Shown piece by piece: positions 1 to 7,302 of a stretch of DNA of 34,283 bases. Below the pieces are notes generated by a model. The model was not told where the DNA came from, ran no database searches, and saw only the letters and a program-made list of their open reading frames with translations. Source of the DNA: an uncultured Eubacteriales bacterium (GTDB lineage: Bacteria; Bacillota; Clostridia; Oscillospirales; Oscillospiraceae); the NCBI GenBank assembly GCA_900546485.1, contig URDK01000023.1, positions 1 through 34,283 on the forward strand. Direction: 5' to 3'. Position 1 is the stretch's first letter; each line of letters starts with the position of its first letter. The position numbers and the translations under genes are program-made.

Positions 1-275
1 AGGACTGCTTCTATGAAGCTGTGGATGTCCTCCGCGGCGGGGTCTATGGCGAGTTTGCCCTCATCAATGTCCGCGAGTATGCCGCCAAGGCCCTCGATGA
101 GCGCCTTGCCCTCGGCGGCGGAGATGATGCCCTGCTTGGCGAGCATCGCCGCGTGGGCCATGCTTCCTCTTATATCCTGCCTGTACATCCGGCTGTCTAC
201 GGAGATGGACGAGTTGAAGTCGTCCGCCGCCTTGTCCAGCGCGCCGTGCGCGCGGCCGGCCCAGAGCTTTTCCAT
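1..275 (-). CDS. argH: Argininosuccinate lyase, N-terminal part (cut by window edge)
   Basis: Only the first 91 codons are present; the gene continues beyond position 1. The translation begins MEKLWAGRAHGALDKAADDFN, which matches the usual opening of argininosuccinate lyase (LW.GR..., followed by a segment with D.R...DI.GS.AHA..L). The family cleaves argininosuccinate to arginine and fumarate, the last step of arginine synthesis, in the cytoplasm. The catalytic regions lie outside the window. The ATG is preceded by a GGGGG-type ribosome site about seven bases upstream. It lies 74 bases downstream of argG on the same strand, the normal order of these two consecutive pathway steps, so the two are probably cotranscribed. 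A strong hairpin lies in the gap between them. Confidence 0.93.
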   Translation of the reverse strand, partial: MEKLWAGRAHGALDKAADDFNSSISVDSRMYRQDIRGSMAHAAMLAKQGIISAAEGKALIEGLGGILADIDEGKLAIDPAAEDIHSFIEAV

Positions 276-302
276 ATTATATCCCCCTGTATCCTTCAAA
301 GA

Positions 303-322
303 GGCGGGGGATAGCCCCCGCC
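303..322 (-). terminator. GC-rich hairpin between argG and argH
   Basis: A perfect 8-bp stem (GGCGGGGG / CCCCCGCC) with an ATAG loop lies between argG and argH. On the minus strand it is followed only by a short CUCUUU, so it is a weak terminator at best. It may instead act as a partial terminator or an mRNA-stabilising element that sets the argG to argH ratio. The role is inferred. Confidence 0.5.
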
Positions 323-349
323 CCTTAGTGAAAGCCAAACTATGTTATT

Positions 350-1579
350 TTACTTCTTCGCGTTCTTCGCGTCAACCTGAGCCTGGACCTTTATCGGCAG
401 ACCGAAGAGATTTATGAAGCCCTTGGAATCGGCCTGGTCGTAGACGTGGTCCTCGCCGAAGGTAGCGATTTCCTCGGAGTAGAGGCTCCAGTCGCTCCAG
501 GCGCCGGCCTTGATGACGTTGCCCTTGTAGAGGCAGAGCTTGACCTTGCCGGTGACGTGTTCCTGGGTCTTGTCGACGAAGGCGGAGAGCGCCTCGCGCA
601 GCGGGGTGTACCACTGGCCGTCGTAGACCAGCTCGCCGAAGGTGATGGCCAGCTCCTGCTTCTTGTGCATGGTCATCTTGTCGAGGCAGAGCGTCTCGAG
701 GTACTCGTGCGCGGCGTAGAGGATGGTGCCGCCCGGGGTCTCGTAGACGCCGCGGCACTTCATGCCGACGAGCCTGTTCTCCACGATGTCGAGAAGGCCG
801 ATGCCGTTCGCGCCGCCGAGCTCGTTGAGCTTGAGGATGATGTCCTTCGCGCTCATCTTCACGCCGTCGAGCGCTACGGGGACGCCCGCCTCAAAGTCGA
901 GGGTGACGTAGGTCGGCGTGTCGGGCGCGTCGATGGGGGAGACGCCCATCTCGAGGAAGCCCTTCTTCTCATAGAGCGGCATGTTGCCCGCATCCTCGAG
1001 GTCGAGGCCCTCGTGGGAGAGGTGCCAGAGGTTCTTGTCCTTGGAATAGTTGGTTTCCCTGTTTATCTTCAGAGGCACGTTGTGCGCCTCGGCATAGGCG
1101 ATTTCCTCTTCCCGGGACTTGATGGACCACTCACGCCAGGGGGCGATGATGGGCATGTCGGGGACGAAGTGCTTGAGCGTCAGCTCGAAGCGGACCTGGT
1201 CGTTGCCCTTGCCGGTGCAGCCGTGGCAGATGGCGTCGGCACCCTCGGCGATGGCTATCTCGGCGAGGCGCTTGGCGATGACCGGCCTCGCGAGAGAGGT
1301 GCCGAGCATGTAGTCCTCATACATCGCGCCCGCCTTGACGGCCGGGATGATGAAGTCGTCAACGAACTCGTCGGTCAGGTCCTCGACATAGAGCTTGCTG
1401 GCGCCGGTCTTGATGGCCTTCTCCTCGAGACCTTCCAGCTCGTCAGCCTGGCCGACGTTGCCGGATACGGCGATGACTTCGCAGTTGTTGTAGTTCTCCT
1501 TCAGCCAGGGGATGATGATCGAGGTGTCCAGGCCGCCGGAATAGGCGAGAACGACTTTCTTGATGTCCGATTTATTCAT
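350..1579 (-). CDS. argG: Argininosuccinate synthase
   Basis: The 409-residue product joins citrulline and aspartate with ATP to form argininosuccinate, the penultimate step of arginine synthesis, in the cytoplasm. The PP-loop ATP-binding motif AYSGGLDTS is at residues 12-20. Other family landmarks follow: CHGCTGKGNDQVRFE near the middle, then APWREW and ETNYSKDKNLWHLSHEG. Length is typical. The reading frame is open further upstream to 1723, but the ATG at 1579 is chosen because the PP-loop then sits at the usual distance and a GGAGG site lies at 1587-1591. Codon use is rich in ATC and TTC, as expected for a well-expressed gene. It has its own consensus-like promoter with an ArgR-type box, and argH follows. 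Confidence 0.98.
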   Translation of the reverse strand: MNKSDIKKVVLAYSGGLDTSIIIPWLKENYNNCEVIAVSGNVGQADELEGLEEKAIKTGASKLYVEDLTDEFVDDFIIPAVKAGAMYEDYMLGTSLARPVIAKRLAEIAIAEGADAICHGCTGKGNDQVRFELTLKHFVPDMPIIAPWREWSIKSREEEIAYAEAHNVPLKINRETNYSKDKNLWHLSHEGLDLEDAGNMPLYEKKGFLEMGVSPIDAPDTPTYVTLDFEAGVPVALDGVKMSAKDIILKLNELGGANGIGLLDIVENRLVGMKCRGVYETPGGTILYAAHEYLETLCLDKMTMHKKQELAITFGELVYDGQWYTPLREALSAFVDKTQEHVTGKVKLCLYKGNVIKAGAWSDWSLYSEEIATFGEDHVYDQADSKGFINLFGLPIKVQAQVDAKNAKK

Positions 1580-1623
1580 AACGATGCCTCCATATTCATT
1601 TGCGTACCGCTTAATATGCGCTA

Positions 1624-1652
1624 AGTATATACCCGGGTGAATAAATATGCAA
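1624..1652 (-). promoter_or_regulatory. Sigma-A-type promoter of argG
   Basis: On the minus strand TTGCAT (1647-1652) and TATACT (1624-1629) are separated by exactly 17 bases. This lies about 45 bases upstream of the argG start codon. Both hexamers are close to the TTGACA/TATAAT consensus. Confidence 0.75.
1638..1651. promoter_or_regulatory. Putative ArgR operator (ARG box)
   Basis: TGAATAAATATGCA matches the Firmicutes ARG-box core TGAAT-N4-ATTCA at nine of ten conserved positions. It covers the -35 hexamer and most of the spacer of the argG promoter, so arginine-bound ArgR would block polymerase binding. Only one clear box is visible. ArgR itself is not in the window. Confidence 0.6.
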
Positions 1653-1729
1653 GGGCCTTTTTGAGATTCGGCGAATTTTATTTTTATGCAGAATATCACG
1701 GGGCGTTTTTGTGGGCATTGCACAAAAAA

Positions 1730-2947
1730 TCACACGATTTGGAAGACGTAAAACTTGAGATATGAGGTTTCAGGCACGTTCCAGAGGATAGGATGATCCG
1801 GCGCCTGCTTTCTGACTTCAACTTCACGGAGGCGGACATTTGCATCTTTAGCCGCATTTTTCAGCATATATTCAAAATTTTCGCTCTCCATGAAGTGCGA
1901 GCAGGAGCAGGTGGCGAGGTAGCCGCCGCGGGGCAGCAGGCGCATGGCGCGATAGTTTATCTCGCGGTAGCCGCGCTCGGCGGAGCGTATGGTCCGGCGG
2001 CTCTTGGTGAAGGCTGGCGGGTCGAGTATGACGAGGTCGTACTTCGCTCTCTCCTCACAGAGCCGGGGCAGCAGCTCAAAGACGTCCGCGGCGAGGAAGT
2101 CCATCCGGTCCTCCAGGCCGTTGAGCACGGCGTTGCGTCTCGCCATTTCTACGGCGGATTCGGAGACGTCCACGGCGGTGACGTGCTCCGCCCCGTGCAG
2201 CGCGGCGTTGAGGGCGAAGGAGCCCGTATGCGTGAAGCAGTCGAGCACGCGGCGGCCCCTGGCCAGCTTCGCAACGGCGAGGCGGTTGAGCTTCTGGTCG
2301 AGGAAAAAGCCGGTCTTCTGACCGTTTTCAACGTCCACGGCGTAGCGCACGCCGTTTTCGCAGATCTCCGTGACGGTGCTCTCGCCGTGCGGCAGGCCCT
2401 CGTACCAGCCCTTGTATCGCGGCAGGCCCTCGAGGTCCCGCAGGGCGGCCTCATTGCGCTCGTAGATGCCGGAGACATGCTCGCCCATGGCCTCCAGCTG
2501 TTCGCAGAGCGCGCGGTAGATGACGTCCTTGACGCTGTCCGTGCCGTAGGAGAGTACCTGGGCGACGAGAATGTCCGAAAACTTGTCCACCGTGAGCCCC
2601 GGCAGCGCGTCGGCCTCGCCGAAGATGAGGCGGCAGCAGCCGAGGTCGTCCATGACGGCCCGGCGGTATTCGAGGGCGTATTTGACGCGACGCTCAAAGA
2701 ACTCGGGGCCAAAGCTCTCGTTGGCGTTGTCCGAGAGGATGCGCACGCCTATTTTGCTGGTCTCGCTGTAAAAGCCCGCGCCCAGCCAGGCGCCCTTTTG
2801 CGAGAATACGTCGGTTATGCAGCCCTGCCTGAGCTCGCCGCGGCGCTCGGTTATCTCCTCGGCGTAGACCCAGGGGTGCCCGGCGCGCGCTGCAGCCTCG
2901 GCCTTTTTGCTTATCACCACAGATGGAAAGCTTCTCTCCTGCTTCAT
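1730..2947 (-). CDS. rlmI: Class I SAM-dependent rRNA (cytosine-C5) methyltransferase, RlmI-like
   Basis: The 405-residue protein has the RlmI/YccW layout: an N-terminal PUA-like RNA-binding domain (about residues 8-85, with GHPWVYAEEI), a central linking domain, and a C-terminal Rossmann methyltransferase. SAM-binding motif I is VLDCFTHTGSFALNAA, an acidic motif II VTAVDVSE follows, then motif IV LDPPAFTKS and CSCSHFM, which carries the catalytic-type cysteines of m5C enzymes. The segment NGQKTGFFLDQ is also typical of the family. The E. coli member methylates 23S rRNA C1962; the exact target here is inferred. The ATG has a GGGAGG site five bases upstream. The gene lies alone between argG and the glycogen operon. 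Confidence 0.9.
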   Translation of the reverse strand: MKQERSFPSVVISKKAEAAARAGHPWVYAEEITERRGELRQGCITDVFSQKGAWLGAGFYSETSKIGVRILSDNANESFGPEFFERRVKYALEYRRAVMDDLGCCRLIFGEADALPGLTVDKFSDILVAQVLSYGTDSVKDVIYRALCEQLEAMGEHVSGIYERNEAALRDLEGLPRYKGWYEGLPHGESTVTEICENGVRYAVDVENGQKTGFFLDQKLNRLAVAKLARGRRVLDCFTHTGSFALNAALHGAEHVTAVDVSESAVEMARRNAVLNGLEDRMDFLAADVFELLPRLCEERAKYDLVILDPPAFTKSRRTIRSAERGYREINYRAMRLLPRGGYLATCSCSHFMESENFEYMLKNAAKDANVRLREVEVRKQAPDHPILWNVPETSYLKFYVFQIV

Positions 2948-2992
2948 ACAGTCCTCCCGTATACATATACAATATTGCCACAGCCATGGAAA

Positions 2993-3015
2993 GCGGGCGG
3001 AAATGCTCCGCCCGC
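2993..3015 (-). terminator. Terminator hairpin after the alpha-glucan operon
   Basis: A perfect 9-bp stem, GCGGGCGGA / TCCGCCCGC, with a five-base loop lies immediately downstream of the GH13 stop codon on the minus strand. It is followed by UUUC, a short U-run, so termination may be partial. It separates the glg operon from the methyltransferase gene. Confidence 0.6.
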
Positions 3016-3023
3016 CGGGGTAT

Positions 3024-5021
3024 TTATTTGAGCTCGAATATTCTGACGGATTCCGGAGGCAGACTGAGCCTCAGCAGCCCCTCGCTTATCTCTGCGCTCT
3101 CTCCCGTGAGCAGGCACTCGGCGCGGCTGTGGTTCTGCGCGCGCAGCCCGGCGAGCTCCGCCGCGGTGAGCCCGGCGTTGTCCAGCCAGAGGTCGACGAC
3201 CAGCTCCTTTTCCCAGTCGGCGCGGTTTATGACGGCGAGGAAGGCGCCGTCCTTTGCCTCGACGCCGAAGGCATCCGCTCCGCCGGAAACGCAGCGCAGT
3301 ATGCAGAGCACATCCGCGTCGGGCGCGAAGAAGGCGGCGGCGCCGGTGGAGAGGGCGTCGTGCTCGTTGCGTATCTTGCCGAGGCCGGCGTACCAGTCGG
3401 TCAGCGGCCTCGCGCCGGTGGTGAAGGGCGCGCGGTCAAAGGGGTCGAGCATGCCGCCCATGCCCGTTTCGTCTCCGTAGTAGATGCAGGGCACGCCCGG
3501 CAGCGCGAACTGAATGGCCGCGGCCAGCTTCTGCATCGCCGCGCCGCGCGCGTCCTGCGCGTCGCCCACTATGAAACCCGCCTGCTGCTCCCGGCTCATG
3601 CTGCGCGCGTCCAGCCGTGTGGCAAGCGCTGTGCGCACACGCTCCACGTCGTGCGAGGAGAGCAGATTCATAAGCGAGAAGTACATCGGCGCGGGGTAGT
3701 TGAGCCTCTGCCCGAGCAGGAAGGCCGCCAGCGCGCGCGAGTCCGTGCGGAAGCAGAGAAAGTCTATGACCGCCGAGCGGAAGGGGTAGTTCATGACGGT
3801 GTCCAGTGACTCTCCCAGGGCATACTTCCGCCGCGAGCCGTAGCTGTATTTTATGACCGCGTCCTCCCAGACCTCGCCGAGCACCACGGCGTCGGGGTCC
3901 TCGGCCTTGGCGGCCTCGCGGATGAGGCGCAGGGCCTCGTCGGGCAGCTCGTCGGCCACGTCCAGCCTCCAGCCGGCCGCGCCGCGGCGTATCCAGGTGC
4001 GCACCACGCTGTCGCGCCCGGTGATGACGAAGTCGCGCCAGTCGGCGTTGCCCTCGTCCACCTCGGGCAGGTCGGGGAAGTTCCACCAGCAGCGGTACTC
4101 GTTCGGGTAGTTCCTAAAGTCGTACCAGCCGTAGTAGGGGGAGGCGCCCCCGGCGTTGTACGCGCCCGCGTCCGGGTAGTGCGAGAATTTGTTGAAGTAG
4201 ATGCTGTCAGCGCCCGTGTGGGAAAAGACGCCGTCGAGCATTATGCGTATCCCCAGCCGTTCGGCCGCGGCGCAGAGGTTCTCAAAATCCTCGTTCGTGC
4301 CGAGTATGGGGTCGACGCTGAGGTAATCCGCCGTGTCGTAGCGGTGGTTGGAGCAGGCCTCGAACACGGGATTGAAGTAGATGACGCCGACACCGAGGCT
4401 CTTTAGGTAGCTCAGGCGGCTCTCCACGCCCTTGAGCGTACCTCCGTAGAAGTCCAGCGGGAAGTAGAAGCCGTCCGCGCTGTTGGGCTGCCAGTCCACG
4501 GGCTCGTTCCAGTCCTCGTGGTACTTGACGTGCCGGCCCATGGCGCGGTGCTTCTCTATGCCCTCGCGCGCGGTGCCGCTGCAGTCCCGGGCAAAGCGGT
4601 CCGGGAAGATCTGATACATTATGCTCCGGCGGAACCAGGCCGGAGTTTCAAAGTTCCTGTCGTAGACCGTGAGACGGAAGCCCTCGCCGCGGGAGCTCAT
4701 GAGCTGGCCGAAGCGGCCGCCCTCGCCGGCGCAGAGCCAGTATTCCCCTTCGGAGAGGCTGAGCCTGAAAACGTACCAGAGTGCAGCCGCCTCCTCGGGC
4801 ATGGTGACGCGCACGTACCAGCGTCCATCCTCGAGCGCCATCTCATACCGGTGCTCAAAACCATCGCCGTAGAGTACGAGCTCGGCATCCAGTACGGAGG
4901 AGAGCCCGTCCGTGAAGGCCAGGGTCACGGCGCTGCCGGTGGTGACGGCGCCGATGGGACAGCGGCAGCTCTCGCGCGCCGCGTCGTGTGTTATGTGGGG
5001 GGTGAGCTCGGAGATTATCAT
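3024..5021 (-). CDS. GH13 alpha-amylase family glycoside hydrolase (neopullulanase/cyclomaltodextrinase-like)
   Basis: The 665-residue protein has an N-terminal beta-domain (about 1-125, resembling the starch-binding N-domain of neopullulanases), a GH13 barrel beginning near SIMYQIFPDRFAR (133-145), and a C-terminal beta-domain. The conserved regions are visible: DGVFSHTG at 263-270, WRLDVADE at 351-358 with nucleophile Asp354, LGEVW at 381-385 with acid/base Glu383, and LLSSHD ending at Asp458. No signal peptide is seen, so it probably acts on storage glucan or imported oligosaccharides in the cytoplasm. The ATG at 5021 overlaps the upstream stop as ATGA, which favours it over the longer frame to 5111. 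It is the last gene of the glgB-glgA operon. Hydrolysis versus transglycosylation cannot be told from sequence. Confidence 0.9.
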   Translation of the reverse strand: MIISELTPHITHDAARESCRCPIGAVTTGSAVTLAFTDGLSSVLDAELVLYGDGFEHRYEMALEDGRWYVRVTMPEEAAALWYVFRLSLSEGEYWLCAGEGGRFGQLMSSRGEGFRLTVYDRNFETPAWFRRSIMYQIFPDRFARDCSGTAREGIEKHRAMGRHVKYHEDWNEPVDWQPNSADGFYFPLDFYGGTLKGVESRLSYLKSLGVGVIYFNPVFEACSNHRYDTADYLSVDPILGTNEDFENLCAAAERLGIRIMLDGVFSHTGADSIYFNKFSHYPDAGAYNAGGASPYYGWYDFRNYPNEYRCWWNFPDLPEVDEGNADWRDFVITGRDSVVRTWIRRGAAGWRLDVADELPDEALRLIREAAKAEDPDAVVLGEVWEDAVIKYSYGSRRKYALGESLDTVMNYPFRSAVIDFLCFRTDSRALAAFLLGQRLNYPAPMYFSLMNLLSSHDVERVRTALATRLDARSMSREQQAGFIVGDAQDARGAAMQKLAAAIQFALPGVPCIYYGDETGMGGMLDPFDRAPFTTGARPLTDWYAGLGKIRNEHDALSTGAAAFFAPDADVLCILRCVSGGADAFGVEAKDGAFLAVINRADWEKELVVDLWLDNAGLTAAELAGLRAQNHSRAECLLTGESAEISEGLLRLSLPPESVRIFELK

Positions 5022-5776
5022 ATGTCCGCAAACCTGGCGGGCATGAGGGTGTACATCGCGCGCAGAGACCCGGCCCGCCGCTCCTTCGTACAGATTATTG
5101 TGCCGCAGCACGCGGCGCAGAGCGTGACGAGGTCCACCTCGCCGTCACGCAGCACGGCGTTTTCGCCGATGCGCTGCCAGTCGCCGGGCCAGGCGTCCCA
5201 TAGCCGGCCGCAGAGCTTTTCGTTTATGGCACGGATGAGTCCGGCGTCCCTCGGCTGCAGGGCCGACACCGCGCCGAGCGGTACGCGCGCGTCGCGCGGG
5301 CCCTCGCACACGCGGAGCGTGAAGCAGCGCGCGGTTATGTCGCGGGCGTCCTCCCAGGAAGCGCGCCGCTCATCCAGCAGCACGCGCATCGTCTCGGGGA
5401 TGAGCAGCGCCTCATAGCCGCCTGAGAGCTCGCGCGGGAGCCTCCCCGGCAAATCCCTGATGTCCCAGAGCTCCGAAAACGCCTCAGCAACGGCCGCGGC
5501 AGCGGCAAAATAGGCGCGCGTGAGCGCAGGGGCGGTGCCGGCGTTCAGGCTTGCCGCCAGCTCCTCGCTCCAGGCCAGTTCGTTATAGTCCGCTTTCACG
5601 TCCCCGGCGCGCGCCGGCACCGGGGCCTCGGCACGATAGACCGCGCCCTCGCGCAGGGCGCAGACCTCGTGCCGGCCGGTGTAGCTGACGGAAAGGCCGC
5701 TGTCAGTCCACATCTCATGGGCCGTTCCGCCGAAATATACGCTTACCCTTGCGGGTCCCGTCCCGCCGTCCCTCAT
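5018..5776 (-). CDS. Glycogen-phosphorylase-derived protein lacking the catalytic domain
   Basis: This 252-residue product is not a complete enzyme, but its whole length reads as a collinear, shortened version of the N-terminal half of GT35 glycogen phosphorylase. Recognisable segments in order: VYFGG near 13-17 (family V.FGG), DYNELAW (family GDY..AV), LTRAYFAAAAAV (family L.QEYFFVSATL), IPETMRVLLDERRASWEDA (family IPE.MRLL.DE..LSWD.A), INEKL then AWPGDW (family EIN..F...YPGD), and a final LMPARFADI (family LYP.KF.N just before TNG). It stops where the PLP-binding catalytic half would begin and the family N-terminal 160 or so residues are also missing. The frame is intact and joined by ATGA overlaps to glgA and the GH13 gene, so it appears maintained. 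A glucan-binding or regulatory pseudo-enzyme is one guess; function is unknown. Confidence 0.7.
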   Translation of the reverse strand: MRDGGTGPARVSVYFGGTAHEMWTDSGLSVSYTGRHEVCALREGAVYRAEAPVPARAGDVKADYNELAWSEELAASLNAGTAPALTRAYFAAAAAVAEAFSELWDIRDLPGRLPRELSGGYEALLIPETMRVLLDERRASWEDARDITARCFTLRVCEGPRDARVPLGAVSALQPRDAGLIRAINEKLCGRLWDAWPGDWQRIGENAVLRDGEVDLVTLCAACCGTIICTKERRAGSLRAMYTLMPARFADI

Positions 5777-7251
5777 AGGATATCTATATAGAGCCGCGCG
5801 TACTCCTCAGCGGAGCGCTCGAAGCCGAAGTCGGCGGCCATGGCATTGCGCATGAGCCCGGTCCAGACCTCGGGCTGCTCGCGGTAGACGTGAACGGCGC
5901 GCTCGACGGCGTCCTTCATCTCATGCGCGTTGTAGTTGGTGAAGCTAAAGCCGGTGCCCTCGCCGGTGTACTGGTTGTAGGGGATCACCGAATCGCGCAG
6001 ACCTCCGGTCTCACGGACGATGGGCAGCGTGCCGTAGCGCATTGCAATCATCTGAGAGAGACCGCAGGGCTCGAACCTGGAGGGCATGAGCAGCATGTCC
6101 GCCCCGGCGTAAACCCGGTGCGAGAGCTCCTCGTTATAGCCTATGTAGGCGCAAACACGGCCGCGGTGGCGGTTCTCAGCCTCGCGCATGAAGTTCTCAT
6201 ATTCGCCGTTGCCGGAGCCGAGCAGGAGGAAGCAGATGTCGAAGTCCATCATCTCGTCGAGCACGCGTTCCACGAGGTCGAAGCCCTTCTGGTCGGTCAT
6301 GCGGGACACCATGGCGATGAGCGGAGTGCGCGCGTCGCCCTGAAGGCCCATGTCGAACATGAGGCTCTCCTTGCAGACCTGCTTGCCCTTGAGGTGGCCC
6401 TTGTCGTAGCGCTTGGCGATGAGCTGGTCGGTGTAGGGGTTGAAGACCTTCTTGTCGATGCCGTTGAGTATGCCGCTGAGCTGGTGGCGGCGCGCGGAGA
6501 GTATGCCGTCCAGGCCCTCGCCATAGTAGGGGGTGCATATCTCCTCGGCATAGCTGGGGCTCACGGTGTTCAGCCTGTCGGCGAATACGCAGCCGGCCTT
6601 CATGAAGGCGGCGCAGCCGTTGAGTTCCATGAACTCGCTTGTGAAATACCTGTCCTCCACGCGCAGCAGGTCGCGGAAGAAATCAAAGCCGAACTTGCCC
6701 TGGTAGAAAATATTGTGGATGGTGAGCAGGGTCTTTATCTTGCCGTGTACATAGTAGCCGTACTGCGTGCGCAGAAGCATGGGCAGCATGGCGGTGTGCC
6801 AGTCGTTGCAGTGGAGCACGTCGGGGAAGAAGCCGAGGTTCGGAATGGCGTCGAGCACCGCGCGGGTGAAGAAGGCGTACTGCTCGCCCTCTGCCTGGCC
6901 GCCCCGGTATATGTGGTCGCCGAAGTAGTACTCGTTATCCACAAGGTAGATGGTGACGCCGTCGACGACGAGGCGCTCGATTCCAACATACTGGCTGCGC
7001 CAGCCGAGATCCACCGAGAAGCTGAACATGTGCTCGACCTGGTCGTGATACTTGTCCTTTACCACGCGGTGATACGGGGTGATGACGCGCGCGTCCACGC
7101 CGAGGGCGGCGAGGCTCTTCGGCAGCGTGCCGACAACATCGGCAAGACCACCGGTCTTGGAGATGGGCGCGCACTCCGCCGAGGCGATGAGGACGTTCGG
7201 CATCCTGTCGCGGCCCTTTTCAAGGAGAAGCTGTTGGAATTCACGTTTCAT
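5773..7251 (-). CDS. glgA: Glycogen synthase (ADP-glucose type, GT5)
   Basis: The 492-residue protein transfers glucose from ADP-glucose to the end of a growing alpha-1,4-glucan. The nucleotide-sugar motif KTGGLADV starts at residue 32, and the C-terminal half has RFEPCGLSQMIAMRYGTLPIV and ETGGLRD, hallmarks of the GT5 donor site. An internal HNIFYQG is also typical. Three in-frame ATGs are possible. The one at 7251 has an AAAGGA site nine bases upstream; the ATG at 7260 is too close to that site, and the conserved core only begins at 7203 (MPNVLIAS), which leaves a 16-residue N-terminal extension. It sits between glgB and the phosphorylase-derived gene with a four-base overlap to the latter. 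No glgC, which makes ADP-glucose, is in the window. Confidence 0.96.
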   Translation of the reverse strand: MKREFQQLLLEKGRDRMPNVLIASAECAPISKTGGLADVVGTLPKSLAALGVDARVITPYHRVVKDKYHDQVEHMFSFSVDLGWRSQYVGIERLVVDGVTIYLVDNEYYFGDHIYRGGQAEGEQYAFFTRAVLDAIPNLGFFPDVLHCNDWHTAMLPMLLRTQYGYYVHGKIKTLLTIHNIFYQGKFGFDFFRDLLRVEDRYFTSEFMELNGCAAFMKAGCVFADRLNTVSPSYAEEICTPYYGEGLDGILSARRHQLSGILNGIDKKVFNPYTDQLIAKRYDKGHLKGKQVCKESLMFDMGLQGDARTPLIAMVSRMTDQKGFDLVERVLDEMMDFDICFLLLGSGNGEYENFMREAENRHRGRVCAYIGYNEELSHRVYAGADMLLMPSRFEPCGLSQMIAMRYGTLPIVRETGGLRDSVIPYNQYTGEGTGFSFTNYNAHEMKDAVERAVHVYREQPEVWTGLMRNAMAADFGFERSAEEYARLYIDIL

Positions 7252-7302
7252 ATTGACCATTCCTTTCGCTTGGAAGGATGTTGTTGAAGGAAGGGCAGAA
7301 GA

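Noticed and set aside
446..1624. A 392-codon open frame on the plus strand opposite argG
   Set aside because: Shadow of argG; composition is low-complexity Val/Leu/Asp/Gly and it lacks a ribosome site.
1580..1723. A longer argG start giving 48 extra residues
   Set aside because: The extension would run through the argG promoter and ARG box, and the ATG at 1579 has the ribosome site and normal family N-terminus.
1706..1728. Hairpin TTTTTGTG/CACAAAAA as a terminator of the methyltransferase gene
   Set aside because: The stem is AT-rich and weak, begins one base after the stop codon, and has no GC-rich core; it may be chance.
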